In this document: positions 40,277-49,483 of the stretch, piece after piece | Position numbering within the stretch: position 1 is the first letter of the stretch | How the letters are laid out: every line of letters starts with the position of its first letter | Origin: an uncultured Bacteroidales bacterium | GTDB lineage: Bacteria > Bacteroidota > Bacteroidia > Bacteroidales > Muribaculaceae | Direction of reading: 5' to 3' | DNA: 50,177 nt | NCBI GenBank assembly: GCA_947176235.1 | Contig: CAMWPM010000011.1 | Coordinates: forward strand, 1-50,177 | Program-made: the position numbers and the translations under genes | The notes under the pieces: generated by a model | Database searches by the model: none | The model's input: the letters and a program-made list of their open reading frames with translations, nothing else | What the model was told of the DNA's origin: nothing

Positions 40277-41458
40277 TTATTCGAAGATGTGGCGGAGCTT
40301 GGAGAAGATGCGGTTCTTGACGGATTCGGTAGCCTTGATGTTGGGCTCGTCCTTGATGGACTCAAATGCAGCTTTCTCCTTGTCGTTGAGGTTTTCAGGT
40401 ATGTAGACCATCACGTTGATAAGCTCGTCGCCGGTGCCGTAGCCTTCGGTGGAGGGGAGACCCTTGCCACGCAGACGAAGCACCTTGCCCGGCTGCGTGC
40501 CGGGGGCAATCTTGAGTCGGGCACGGCCGGTGATGGTGGGAACTTCGACGGATCCACCGAGAGCCGCCGTAGGGATGTCGAGCATCAGGTTGTAGATGAC
40601 GTCGGATCCGTCACGGATAAGCTCGGGGTGCTTGACTTCCTCAATGACCACGAGAAGGTCGCCATTTTCGCCAGCATGACGGGCTGCATTACCCTTACCC
40701 TTGACAGTGAGGGTCATTCCGTCGGTCACGCCTGCGGGAATGTTGAAGCTGACGGTCTGATCTTTCTTAACTACGCCCTCGCCATGGCAATGGGAGCAGG
40801 TCTCGGTGATGATGCGGCCTTCGCCATTACATTCAGGGCAGACGGCTTCGCTCTGCATCGTACCGAAGGGAGTCTGGTGGGCTGTGAGAACAGTGCCTGA
40901 ACCATGACATGAGGGACACGTCTTAAATGCAGTACCGTCCTTGGCGCCGGTGCCGTTGCAATATTCGCACTTGACGAGTGTGGGAATCTTGAGGGTCTTG
41001 GATGCGCCTTTTGCAATTTCCTCAAGGGTGAGTTTGACGCGAATGCGCACGTCGCCACCTTTACGCGGGCGCGGGCGACGGGTGGAGCGACGTCCACCTG
41101 TGGCACCTCCCCACTGTCCTCCCATGCGTCCGCCGAAAATATCGCCAAACTGGGAGAAAATATCGTCGAGAGAAATGTCCTGGTAGTTGAACCCACCGAA
41201 ACCTCCCTGTCCGCCACCAGGGAATCCCTGGGGACCCATGTTGTGACCGTAGGTGTCGTACTTCTGACGCTTGTCGGCGTCGGAGAGGACATCGTAAGCC
41301 TCGGCGGCTTCCTTAAACTTATCCTCTGCTTCCTTGTCACCGGGGTTGCGGTCGGGGTGATATTTAAGCGCCAGTTTGCGGTAGGCTTTCTTTATCTCGT
41401 CGGCGCTGGCAGACTTGTCGACGCCGAGAATTTCGTAGTAATCGCGTTTTGATGCCAT
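40277..41458 (-). CDS. dnaJ: Chaperone DnaJ (Hsp40)
   Basis: A 393-residue type I DnaJ. The J domain (1-70) has the HPD motif in [11 protein letters not shown] Gly/Phe-rich region follows ([16 protein letters not shown]). The zinc region has four CxxCxGxG repeats: [24 protein letters not shown] and CSHCHGEG. The C-terminal substrate-binding domains and dimerisation tail complete the protein. It stimulates DnaK ATP hydrolysis and delivers unfolded clients. grpE lies 19 bp upstream in the same operon; dnaK is not in the window. Confidence 0.98.
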   Translation of the reverse strand: MASKRDYYEILGVDKSASADEIKKAYRKLALKYHPDRNPGDKEAEDKFKEAAEAYDVLSDADKRQKYDTYGHNMGPQGFPGGGQGGFGGFNYQDISLDDIFSQFGDIFGGRMGGQWGGATGGRRSTRRPRPRKGGDVRIRVKLTLEEIAKGASKTLKIPTLVKCEYCNGTGAKDGTAFKTCPSCHGSGTVLTAHQTPFGTMQSEAVCPECNGEGRIITETCSHCHGEGVVKKDQTVSFNIPAGVTDGMTLTVKGKGNAARHAGENGDLLVVIEEVKHPELIRDGSDVIYNLMLDIPTAALGGSVEVPTITGRARLKIAPGTQPGKVLRLRGKGLPSTEGYGTGDELINVMVYIPENLNDKEKAAFESIKDEPNIKATESVKNRIFSKLRHIFE

Positions 41459-41477
41459 AGGTAAGCCTCCGTTTCAA

Positions 41478-42131
41478 TTACTGAGCCACAGCCACCTTGG
41501 CGTGGCGGATGACTTTGCCGTTGAGAGTATATCCTTTCGACATGGTGTCGATAACTTTATTTTTCTTCTCTTCATCGTCGGTGGGGACCATCGCCACAGC
41601 TTCGTGGAGCTCGGTGTCAAAATCCTTTCCGTCACTTTCGATGACTTTCACACCATTCTGCTCAAGATACTTGACGAGCTTATTGTAGATGAGAGTCATG
41701 CCTTCACGGACTGCGTTGATGTCGTCGGTCTGTTCGCCGGCAGCAATACCGCGCTCGAAGTCGTCGATAATGGGGAGCAGCCCTTTCATCGCGCCCTCGG
41801 CAGCATTTTTGATAAGCTCGGATTTTTCCTTAAGCGTGCGCTTACGGAAGTTGTCGAAATCAGCCATGAGGAAAAGGTACTCTTTCTTTTCTTTTTCGAG
41901 CTCCTGCTCTTTCTGGTCGAGAAGATTCTTGAGGGATTCGAGTTCGGAACCATCCTCGTACGCCTCAGCCTCGGCAACAGTGTCATCGTCGCCGTCGGGG
42001 AGGACGTCGCCCACGGTCATGCCTTCGGGGACTTCCTCGTGGATGCGGGGAGTCTCTTCAGCCTGATCGGCGGGTTTCTGAGATTTGTTGTAGTCAGTCA
42101 TATTTCTGAAGTTTCTAAATTTCTTTTTCAT
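41478..42131 (-). CDS. grpE: Nucleotide exchange factor GrpE
   Basis: Up to 217 residues. An acidic disordered N-terminus (Glu/Asp-rich to about residue 65) leads to a long coiled coil (LKNLLDQKEQELEKEKKEYL) and the GrpE core ADFDNFRKRTLKEKSELIK, with PIIDDFERGI and the beta-wing ending MSKGYTLNGKVIRHAKVAVA. It releases ADP from DnaK. Two starts are possible: 42131, which has a weak AAAGGA just upstream, and 42101 (MTDYNKSQK). The operon continues into dnaJ. Confidence 0.95.
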   Translation of the reverse strand: MKKKFRNFRNMTDYNKSQKPADQAEETPRIHEEVPEGMTVGDVLPDGDDDTVAEAEAYEDGSELESLKNLLDQKEQELEKEKKEYLFLMADFDNFRKRTLKEKSELIKNAAEGAMKGLLPIIDDFERGIAAGEQTDDINAVREGMTLIYNKLVKYLEQNGVKVIESDGKDFDTELHEAVAMVPTDDEEKKNKVIDTMSKGYTLNGKVIRHAKVAVAQ

Positions 42132-42187
42132 CGTCGTCCTTTTAGATTACATTAAATAAAATAGTAATTGATGGGAAGGACGCTTCA

Positions 42188-42216
42188 CAAAGACCCGACA
42201 ACAAAAACGTTGCCAA
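42188..42216 (-). promoter_or_regulatory. Weak candidate promoter of grpE-dnaJ
   Basis: On the minus strand a TTG (42214-42216), an 18-bp spacer and GGTCTTTG (42188-42195). The TA of the -7 box is replaced by GG, so the match is partial. No CIRCE element was found. Confidence 0.3.
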
Positions 42217-42273
42217 AAAACGCCTAATTAATGAGTGTCCTTTAAAAAGATAACAATGAAGCGGGCAGAACGT

Positions 42274-43128
42274 TCACTGCCACGTCGGACTGACGTGAAT
42301 GTGACAAGAAGGGAAAGCGGCCGAGATTGTGACTGACAATTTGTCAGCATGGTGAGCAGAAGAGTCGAAGAGGGCATAGATAGCGGATCCTGACCCTGAC
42401 ATCGATGCGTAGAGAGCCCCGAGGGAGAGGAGGCGGGTCTTTATGGCTGAAAGTGCGGGAAACTGCGGGAAAACGCTTGCTTCAAAAGCGTTGACGACAC
42501 GTCCCTGCCATTCGCTTACGGGAAGCGCAAGGAGATCGGGTAGAGGAACGTCGGGGACAGCAGGCGTTACTCCGGAGTAAGCCTGACGAGTGTTGACGCT
42601 GATTGAATCCGGCTTGATGATGGCGAGAGTCAGTCCATTAAGTGAGAGCGGGAGGGGGGAGAGTCGGTCGCCGATTCCGGTACAGAGCATCGGGGTGTTG
42701 TAGACGAAAAAAGCGCAGTCGGCTCCGAGCGATGCAGCGAGGCGGGCAAGCTCAGACTGAGAGGCACCGAGTCCGGCAATATCGTTGACCATTCTGAGGG
42801 TGAAAGCGGCATCGGCGGAACCGCCGCCGAGACCGGCTCCATCGGGGATGACCTTGTGGAGGTAGATGTCCATTTCGCCCACCCGGTCAAGTCCGTAGGT
42901 GCGTTGCATGAGGCGGAGGGCTTTCATCACAAGATTGCTTTCGGGAGGGCAATCGACAGATCTGCCTGTGACAGTCAGGGTGGAGGCGGGTGCTGATGCA
43001 GGGACTATCTCAAGAACATCCCGCCAGTCGGTGGGAACCATAGCCGTGACGAGGTCGTGGTAACCATCGGGTCGTCGCCGGATTATGTCAAGCCCGATGT
43101 TGATTTTTGCGTTGGGAAAGGTGATCAT
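42274..43128 (-). CDS. ispE: 4-diphosphocytidyl-2-C-methyl-D-erythritol kinase
   Basis: From the ATG at 43128 the protein is 284 residues, the usual size; the longer frame begins inside the divergent promoter region. GHMP-kinase motifs are present: FPNAKINIGLDIIRRRPDGYHD, the ATP-binding glycine loop IPDGAGLGGGSADAA, and MSGSGSAIYALF near the C-terminus. It phosphorylates CDP-methylerythritol in the non-mevalonate isoprenoid pathway. Divergently arranged to dnaB. Confidence 0.96.
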   Translation of the reverse strand: MITFPNAKINIGLDIIRRRPDGYHDLVTAMVPTDWRDVLEIVPASAPASTLTVTGRSVDCPPESNLVMKALRLMQRTYGLDRVGEMDIYLHKVIPDGAGLGGGSADAAFTLRMVNDIAGLGASQSELARLAASLGADCAFFVYNTPMLCTGIGDRLSPLPLSLNGLTLAIIKPDSISVNTRQAYSGVTPAVPDVPLPDLLALPVSEWQGRVVNAFEASVFPQFPALSAIKTRLLSLGALYASMSGSGSAIYALFDSSAHHADKLSVTISAAFPSCHIHVSPTWQ

Positions 43129-43136
43129 AACGGGTG

Positions 43137-43144
43137 CAAAATTA
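43137..43144 (-). promoter_or_regulatory. -7 element of ispE
   Basis: TAATTTTG on the minus strand, 8 bp before the ATG, implying a nearly leaderless transcript. No -33 TTG is seen. Confidence 0.45.
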
Positions 43145-43206
43145 ATAAAAAAATGTGAAGATGAGAATATTAACATAAAAAGGTGGAAAAAGTTGATGGG
43201 GAGTTG

Positions 43207-43237
43207 TTGGGAATGAGGGAATTTATTTGTAATTTTG
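43207..43237 (+). promoter_or_regulatory. Bacteroidota-type promoter of dnaB
   Basis: TTG at 43207-43209, a 20-bp spacer and TAATTTTG at 43230-43237. The predicted leader to the ATG at 43329 is about 85 bases. Confidence 0.78.
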
Positions 43238-43328
43238 TGGATGAAGAATATATCGGAGCACAGCTACGGCATAGCTCAACCAGAGTCATAGAAGATAATA
43301 TCCTTAAAACTACCATCTTACGCAATAT

Positions 43329-44906
43329 ATGGACTTTACGGGCAACCGAAATAGCCAGCAGGGCGGGCAAAGACGGGTCAATCAGCCGTCGCCTCTCCAG
43401 GCAGCCGAAATGAGCAGCGGACGCACGGCACCACGTGACCGCGAGCTTGAGGAGGCAGTGCTTGGCGCCGTCATGCTGGAAAAGGATGCCTACACCACAA
43501 TCTGCGATATACTGAAGCCGGAAAGCTTCTACGAGCCGGCACATCAGAGAATCTATGAGGCAGTGCAGACGCTCGGTGCCATGCAACGTCCGATCGACAT
43601 GCTGACCGTGACGGAACAGCTGAGGCTTAACGGGACTCTTGAAGAGGCCGGAGGTCCGGTATATATCTCAGAACTGACGGGCAGGGTGCTTTCGGGAGCC
43701 AATGTGGAGTACCATGCAAGAATCGTTGCTCAAAAGTATCTGGCGAGGGAGCTTATATCCTTTGCATCGCAGATAGAGGGAAAAGCTTTCGACGAGAGCA
43801 ATGACGTGGATGATCTGCTGCAGGAAGCAGAAGGACGCCTCTTTGAGATCTCACAGCGCAATGTGAAGAAAGACGTGACGCAGATTGATCCCGTGATCAA
43901 GCAGGCTATCGAACAGATTCAGGCAGCGTCGAACCGAACCTCGGGACTGTCGGGACTTGAGACCGGTTACCATGAACTTGACAAGCTGACCTCCGGATGG
44001 CAAAATTCCGACCTGATCATCATAGCTGCCCGTCCGGCTATGGGCAAGACGGCGTTCGTGCTCTCCATGGCAAAGAATATGGCAGTGAACTACAATCAGC
44101 CGCTTGCGATATTCTCGCTCGAAATGAGTAATCTTCAGCTCGTGAACCGTCTGATTTCGAATACCTGCGAGCTTGAAGGCGAAAAAATCAAGAGCGGGCA
44201 GCTATCTCCGCTTGAATGGGATCAGCTGATGGCGAGAATCAAGAATCTCTACAGCGCGCCACTGTTCATTGACGATACTCCCTCTCTCTCAATCTTTGAG
44301 CTCCGCACAAAGGCCCGCCGACTGGTGAGGGAACATAACGTGAAGATGATCATTATCGATTATCTTCAGCTGATGAATGCTTCGGGCATGAAATTCGGCA
44401 GCCGTGAGCAAGAGGTGAGTATGATCTCGCGCTCACTGAAACAGCTCGCGAAGGAGCTAAACATTCCAATTATCGCGCTGTCGCAGCTGAACCGCTCGCT
44501 GGAATCGCGTACTAACGACGGCAAACGACCGCAGCTGAGCGACCTTCGAGAGAGCGGTGCGATCGAGCAAGATGCCGACATCGTGTGCTTCATTCACCGT
44601 CCGGAATACTTCCTGCACTCGGACGTGGATGCGGAGGGCAGAGATATACGCGGTCTGGCACAATTTATCGTAGCCAAGCACCGTAGCGGTTCGACAGCCG
44701 ACATCGACCTGCGTTTCCGCCACAAATTTGCGCGCTTCGAGAACTGGACCGAGGCAGGCAGTGACTATGAGACCGCTACCGTGGGATCAAGCATGAATAT
44801 CGGAGGAAACGATGCGGGAGGATTCACAATGGGCAACGATAATAATTTTTCAGGAGGAACAGCTGATATATCGGCTCCGCCGGATTCCGACCAGTGCCCC
44901 TTCTGA
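43329..44906 (+). CDS. dnaB: Replicative DNA helicase DnaB
   Basis: A 525-residue hexameric helicase. A Gln/Gly/Pro-rich N-terminal extension (1-30) precedes the DnaB N-domain (RELEEAVLGAVMLEKDAYTT). The RecA-like ATPase has Walker A AARPAMGKTAF, MIIIDYLQLM as Walker B, and SQLNRSLESR and DLRESGAIEQDAD as the later motifs. The C-terminal extension (about 470-525) is Gly/Asn-rich and probably flexible. It unwinds DNA at replication forks. No intein or insertion is present. Confidence 0.97.
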   Translation: MDFTGNRNSQQGGQRRVNQPSPLQAAEMSSGRTAPRDRELEEAVLGAVMLEKDAYTTICDILKPESFYEPAHQRIYEAVQTLGAMQRPIDMLTVTEQLRLNGTLEEAGGPVYISELTGRVLSGANVEYHARIVAQKYLARELISFASQIEGKAFDESNDVDDLLQEAEGRLFEISQRNVKKDVTQIDPVIKQAIEQIQAASNRTSGLSGLETGYHELDKLTSGWQNSDLIIIAARPAMGKTAFVLSMAKNMAVNYNQPLAIFSLEMSNLQLVNRLISNTCELEGEKIKSGQLSPLEWDQLMARIKNLYSAPLFIDDTPSLSIFELRTKARRLVREHNVKMIIIDYLQLMNASGMKFGSREQEVSMISRSLKQLAKELNIPIIALSQLNRSLESRTNDGKRPQLSDLRESGAIEQDADIVCFIHRPEYFLHSDVDAEGRDIRGLAQFIVAKHRSGSTADIDLRFRHKFARFENWTEAGSDYETATVGSSMNIGGNDAGGFTMGNDNNFSGGTADISAPPDSDQCPF

Positions 44907-45131
44907 TAATTGAGAATCATAGATTTAAAATACAAAATATTAATAACAAAAAAACTATCGGAGGACCATGAATGAATAAATGAAAAAAATATCGTAAAAA
45001 ATCACCGATTAGCAAAACCTTTTATAGGTCGAGCTTGTTTGAAGTACAAAGACCCGCAACAAGGTCTATCGCAGACAAAACAAACTTAACAGAAATTACT
45101 CACAAACAACAACTATTTATACAACAAGACT

Positions 45132-46190
45132 ATGAAAAAAGCTGTATTACTGATGGCCGTCATGCTCGGATGCTCGACTGCTTTCGCTCAGAAAATCGCT
45201 AAAAATGAAATGAAGCAACTCCAGTCGTTCCTCGCTGCTCCCGCAGAGAAGGACGGTACGAATGCTCAGGCTCTCAAGATCACCGATCTCAGCTCACCCT
45301 CGACTTGGGAAGGCGTGACAGTAGTTGCCGGCCACGTGACCGAAATCAACTGGAAAGATAAGAAACTTGCAGGAAACCTCGACCTCTCCGGCTTCACCGC
45401 CCTTACTTCTGTCGACGTATCCCGCAATAAGATCGAGGGTCTGAACCTCGCAGGCGATGCCGCTCTCAACAAGCTGAATGCTTCACGCAACCAGCTCAAG
45501 GACGTGGATCTCGCAGGCTGCGCAGCGCTTGAGGACGTAGCTCTCTATCGTAACCGTCTGACCGACATCGATCTGACCGGTGCAAGCGCAATCAAGAACC
45601 TTAACGTTTCGAACAACTATTTCGTTGATCTTAACGTGTCAGGCGCTCCTGCCCTCACCACTCTCAACTGTCAGGGCAACCACCTCGAGAACCTCAGCGT
45701 GAGCGGCTGCACGAAGCTGAAAAATCTCTATGCCGGCTACAACAAGCTGACTTCAATCAACCTCTTCGGTGTAGAAGGTCTGACCAACATGAACCTTGAC
45801 GACAACGAGATCTCCACTCTCATCATCTCCGGTCTTCCCTCGCTGAGCACCCTTATCTGCAGCGACAACAACATGACTACTCTCGGAGTGCGTGACTGCA
45901 ACAATCTTCTCGACCTCGTTTGCTCCTACAACGATCTGACCACTCTCTCAGTTGAGACCTGCCCGAACCTGATCTTCGTAGACTGCTCCTACAACGACCT
46001 CACCCAGCTTACCCTCAGCAACCAGACTTTCCTCCAGCGTCTGCTCTGCAACAACAATCAGCTGACCATGCTCGATGTATCGTTTGACCAGGCTCTCGTC
46101 TACATCAACTGCCGCTACAACATGATCACCGACTTCCGTACAATCGGTTGCAACAACCTCCGCATGGTAGCATGCCAGTGGAACTACTAA
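45132..46190 (+). CDS. Secreted leucine-rich-repeat protein with 21-residue cysteine-ladder repeats
   Basis: A 352-residue protein. The signal peptide MKKAVLLMAVMLGCSTAFA is cleaved before QKI. Residues about 90-352 form twelve to thirteen tandem repeats of exactly 21 residues (63 bp), of the form L-x-x-L-x-[CAN]-x-x-N-x-[LI]-x-x-L-x-[VL]-x-[GN]. From the fifth repeat onward most carry a cysteine at the same place (LTTLNCQGNHL, LVCSYNDL, FVDCSYNDL, LLCNNNQL). This ladder resembles the InlJ-type LRR class. The role is probably protein binding at the cell surface or in the periplasm. No C-terminal anchor or sorting domain is seen. The 44907-45131 gap has no clear promoter. Confidence 0.9.
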   Translation: MKKAVLLMAVMLGCSTAFAQKIAKNEMKQLQSFLAAPAEKDGTNAQALKITDLSSPSTWEGVTVVAGHVTEINWKDKKLAGNLDLSGFTALTSVDVSRNKIEGLNLAGDAALNKLNASRNQLKDVDLAGCAALEDVALYRNRLTDIDLTGASAIKNLNVSNNYFVDLNVSGAPALTTLNCQGNHLENLSVSGCTKLKNLYAGYNKLTSINLFGVEGLTNMNLDDNEISTLIISGLPSLSTLICSDNNMTTLGVRDCNNLLDLVCSYNDLTTLSVETCPNLIFVDCSYNDLTQLTLSNQTFLQRLLCNNNQLTMLDVSFDQALVYINCRYNMITDFRTIGCNNLRMVACQWNY

Positions 46191-46231
46191 GAAATCCAGG
46201 TCACTGAAAAGCGACTGAAAGATAACTGAAA

Positions 46232-46267
46232 AAGAAGCCCCGACTCAATAGTGAGCCGGGGCTTCTT
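46232..46267. terminator. Bidirectional terminator between the LRR gene and the DUF1349 gene
   Basis: An 11-bp GC-rich stem (AAGAAGCCCCG at 46232-46242 with its complement at 46257-46267), with CTCA/TGAG inside the loop able to extend it, and A/T flanks on both sides. Confidence 0.85.
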
Positions 46268-46285
46268 ATGTGTTTTTTCCGTATC

Positions 46286-46936
46286 TTATTCCTGATTGCG
46301 GAGGAGCCAGTCAGTGCGGACTTTGTCGGGGAGATGGGTTACGCGGAAGTCGGAGAACGTGGCTTTGAATCCGTCGCCATCGGGGCAAGCGGCAAACATG
46401 CCGATGCGGACAGGATGGTTTGCCTGCATCCATGCGTTGCGCATCATGTGGTATTCCTTATCATCGAAGGAGTAGAAGATCTCGATTGCATCGAGACGAC
46501 GGACTGCCTTTATCCAAATGAAGTCGACGGGACGGTCGAGAGAAATGACGCTCCAGTCGGAAGTGGTGTGGCTCACAACGGTGCTGAGATTGTATTTTCC
46601 GTCGACAAATTCGATTCCGGTCTTGATGTAATTCTCGTGATCGAGGCGTATCATCATGCCAGCCTGGTCGAAGCGAACTTTGTAGTCGCCGGAGATCTTA
46701 ACTTTCGCCTCAAATTCGCCGCCATATTCAGCGAAATAGAAGGGGGCATCGTCGACTGTGAAACCGTAGTGAGAGATTCGCCAGTAGTCGCTTTTGGGCG
46801 TGACATCCATAATCAGGGAATTTCCATTGATTTCCCAGTTCGCAGGCTCGTTGAACCAGTTCATTTTTTCAAGGGTCTGGGCACCTGCCCACTGGCATGT
46901 AATGGCAGCAAGTGCGAATAATGCAATTTTTTTCAT
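46286..46936 (-). CDS. Secreted DUF1349-type (concanavalin-like) protein
   Basis: From the ATG at 46936 the protein is 216 residues with a signal peptide (KKIALFALAAITCQWAGA, then QTL). The start is set by this signal and by the promoter at 47004. The mature part (MNWFNEPANWEINGNSLIMD, DQAGMMIRLDHENYIKTGIE, SLDRPVDFIWIKAVR and IGMFAACPDGDGFKATFSDF) matches DUF1349, a beta-sandwich related to concanavalin-type lectins and glucanases. No catalytic residues are evident. Carbohydrate binding is plausible but not shown. Confidence 0.87.
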   Translation of the reverse strand: MKKIALFALAAITCQWAGAQTLEKMNWFNEPANWEINGNSLIMDVTPKSDYWRISHYGFTVDDAPFYFAEYGGEFEAKVKISGDYKVRFDQAGMMIRLDHENYIKTGIEFVDGKYNLSTVVSHTTSDWSVISLDRPVDFIWIKAVRRLDAIEIFYSFDDKEYHMMRNAWMQANHPVRIGMFAACPDGDGFKATFSDFRVTHLPDKVRTDWLLRNQE

Positions 46937-47003
46937 ATCGGGTGTTATATTAAAGATTTTAGAATGCAAATGTGGGGGCAGGAATGTCAGAAAAATCCGA
47001 ATG

Positions 47004-47034
47004 CAAAGATAGTAAGATAAATAAAAAGTCACAA
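47004..47034 (-). promoter_or_regulatory. Bacteroidota-type promoter of the DUF1349 gene
   Basis: On the minus strand TTG (47032-47034), a 20-bp spacer and TATCTTTG (47004-47011). It rules out the longer frame starting at 47032 and predicts a leader of about 60 bases. Confidence 0.78.
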
Positions 47035-47180
47035 AGGGTCGGGTGGATATTGATTAGCGAAAAAGGTAGGGCACGAAGCCTTTCGAGACTTAAGTCAGTA
47101 TGATTTAAGTCAATGCATAAGTTAAATCCAACTTCGGGCATGAACATCACTGATGGGAAACTTGATTTAGGGGATAAGAG

Positions 47181-47211
47181 TTGGCGGGGAGAGGGAATTT
47201 TTGTAACTTTG
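47181..47211 (+). promoter_or_regulatory. Bacteroidota-type promoter of lepA
   Basis: TTG at 47181-47183, a 20-bp spacer and TAACTTTG at 47204-47211. The predicted leader to the ATG at 47287 is about 70 bases. The 47035-47180 stretch before it holds repeated TTAAGTCA words but no gene. Confidence 0.82.
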
Positions 47212-47286
47212 TGGTCTTAAACGTCAAGGAGCAAAATCAGTTATCTACCGCTCCATAACCCAATAATACTTTCAGATAAGAAAACA

Positions 47287-49074
47287 ATGAAGAATATCAG
47301 AAACTTCTGCATAATAGCCCATATCGACCACGGCAAAAGCACTCTTGCCGACCGTCTGCTCGAAGCCACCGCCACTATCTCGCAAAAGGACATGGAGGCT
47401 CAGGTGCTTGACGACATGGATCTGGAACGCGAACGTGGAATCACAATCAAAAGCCACGCAATCCAGATGGAGACGGATATTGACGGGGAGCATTACATCC
47501 TGAACCTTATTGACACTCCGGGACACGTCGATTTTTCATACGAGGTGTCACGCTCGATAGCGGCGTGCGAGGGAGCTCTACTCATCGTGGATGCTTCGCA
47601 AGGAATTCAGGCGCAGACGATTTCGAACCTCTATATGGCGATTGACAATGATCTGGAGATCATCCCTGTGATCAACAAGGTGGATCTTGAGAGCGCCAAG
47701 CCTGATGAGGTGGAGGATCAGATCGTGGAACTTCTGGGATGTGACCGTGAGGAGATAATCAGAGCGAGTGGAAAGACGGGTGTGGGAGTGGAGGAAATTC
47801 TTCGCGCGATCGTAGAACGTATTCCGGCACCTTCTGGTGACCCGCAGGCTCCGCTCCAAGCGTTGATCTTCGACTCGGTGTTCAATCCGTTCCGCGGTAT
47901 CATCGCCTATTTCAAGATTGAAAACGGAACTATAAGGAAGAATGATTTCGTAAAGTTCTTTGCTACGGGTAAGGAATACCACGCTGACGAGATCGGTGTG
48001 CTCAAGCTCGATATGTCGCCGCGAGAGGAACTTTCGGCGGGAAATGTAGGCTATATCATTTCGGGAATCAAGACTTCGAAAGAAGTGAAAGTGGGTGACA
48101 CGATCACGCATGTGGATAGGGCGTGCGAGGGGGCGATTGACGGGTTTGAGGAGGTGAAACCGATGGTTTTCGCGGGTGTATATCCCATAGAAACAGAGGA
48201 TTATGAGAATCTGAGAGCCTCGCTTGAGAAGCTGCAACTCAATGACGCGTCACTTACGTTCCAACCGGAATCGTCTGTGGCACTGGGATTTGGCTTCAGG
48301 TGCGGATTTCTCGGTCTGCTCCATATGGAGATCATACAGGAGCGTCTGAGCCGAGAATTCGACATGGAGGTGATCACTACGGTGCCTAACGTTTCGTACC
48401 GCGTGCATGATAAGCGAGGGAACGTCACGGAGGTGCATAATCCGTCGGGATTGCCTGATATCGCGCTTATCGATCATATTGATGAGCCGTATATCCGTGC
48501 GTCAATCATCACGACGACGGAGTTTATCGGTCCGATCATGACGCTCTGTCTCGGAAAGCGCGGTGAACTTCTAAAACAGGATTTTATCTCGGGTAACCGT
48601 GTGGAACTTTCGTTTGACATGCCTCTGGGGGAGATCGTGATTGATTTCTACGACAAGCTCAAGAGCATTTCGAAGGGGTATGCTTCGTTTGACTATCACC
48701 TTCAGGATTACCGCCCGTCGAGACTTGTCAAGCTCGACATTCTGCTGAACGGCGAGAGTGTGGACGCGCTGTCAACACTCACTCACGCGGACAATGCCGT
48801 GGGGTTCGGGCGTAAGATGTGCGAGAAACTGAAGGAACTGATCCCGCGTCAGCAGTTTGACATCGCCATTCAGGCTGCGATAGGGGCAAAAATTATCGCG
48901 CGTGAGACTATCAAGGCTGTCAGGAAGGATGTGACTGCAAAATGTTATGGCGGTGACATCTCGCGTAAGAGAAAGCTTCTTGAGAAGCAGAAGAAGGGCA
49001 AGAAGCGAATGAAGCAGATCGGCTCGGTGGAGGTGCCGCAGAAGGCTTTCCTGGCTGTGCTGAAGCTGGACTAA
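47287..49074 (+). CDS. lepA: Elongation factor 4 (LepA)
   Basis: A 595-residue translational GTPase. The G motifs are [26 protein letters not shown] and [12 protein letters not shown]. The LepA-specific C-terminal domain is complete ([20 protein letters not shown], then [20 protein letters not shown] and [20 protein letters not shown]). It remodels stalled ribosomes and affects initiation. Transcribed alone from the promoter at 47181. Confidence 0.98.
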   Translation: MKNIRNFCIIAHIDHGKSTLADRLLEATATISQKDMEAQVLDDMDLERERGITIKSHAIQMETDIDGEHYILNLIDTPGHVDFSYEVSRSIAACEGALLIVDASQGIQAQTISNLYMAIDNDLEIIPVINKVDLESAKPDEVEDQIVELLGCDREEIIRASGKTGVGVEEILRAIVERIPAPSGDPQAPLQALIFDSVFNPFRGIIAYFKIENGTIRKNDFVKFFATGKEYHADEIGVLKLDMSPREELSAGNVGYIISGIKTSKEVKVGDTITHVDRACEGAIDGFEEVKPMVFAGVYPIETEDYENLRASLEKLQLNDASLTFQPESSVALGFGFRCGFLGLLHMEIIQERLSREFDMEVITTVPNVSYRVHDKRGNVTEVHNPSGLPDIALIDHIDEPYIRASIITTTEFIGPIMTLCLGKRGELLKQDFISGNRVELSFDMPLGEIVIDFYDKLKSISKGYASFDYHLQDYRPSRLVKLDILLNGESVDALSTLTHADNAVGFGRKMCEKLKELIPRQQFDIAIQAAIGAKIIARETIKAVRKDVTAKCYGGDISRKRKLLEKQKKGKKRMKQIGSVEVPQKAFLAVLKLD

Positions 49075-49105
49075 TAATTAGTTGAGAGTTGGGAGTGGAG
49101 AGATG

Positions 49106-49477
49106 TCAGCGGTAGGTGCGGAGCGGGGGGAGAAATGCGTCGGGGATGTGTTCGATGGTGAATGACCGGGGGGTACCGATGACGAAAATGATGTCGAACT
49201 GGGCTTCAAATGGGATTTCTTTTGCTGACATATAATGGTTGGCACAGGCTACCATGTGGCTGATTTTGCGGGAATTTATAATGACCCGCGGATCGGCTAT
49301 AGGGGTGGTGCGTGTCTTGACTTCCACAAAGACGTAGCGCGTGCCGTTCTGTGCGATGATGTCGATTTCGAGATGGTTCATGCGCCAGTTGGTCTCGACG
49401 ATGCTATAGCCTTTGGATGCGAGATATTCGACGGCTTTTGTTTCGCCCCATTTGCCGGTGATGTTGTGTTGTGCCAT
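49106..49477 (-). CDS. YraN-family (UPF0102) nuclease-like protein
   Basis: A 123-residue protein with the YraN core GKWGETKAVEYLASKGYSIV, then NHLEIDIIAQNGTRYVFVEV-KTR, which has the Asp and Glu-x-Lys of the endonuclease-like fold. Activity is unproven for the family. It follows the menE-like gene by 6 bp and is thus probably co-transcribed with it. Confidence 0.92.
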   Translation of the reverse strand: MAQHNITGKWGETKAVEYLASKGYSIVETNWRMNHLEIDIIAQNGTRYVFVEVKTRTTPIADPRVIINSRKISHMVACANHYMSAKEIPFEAQFDIIFVIGTPRSFTIEHIPDAFLPPLRTYR

Positions 49478-49483
49478 AATTGT

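Noticed and set aside
42132-42273. CIRCE/HrcA-type heat-shock operator upstream of grpE
   Set aside because: No TTAGCACTC-N9-GAGTGCTAA-like inverted repeat is present; only a short CAAC/GTTG pair and a partial promoter match.
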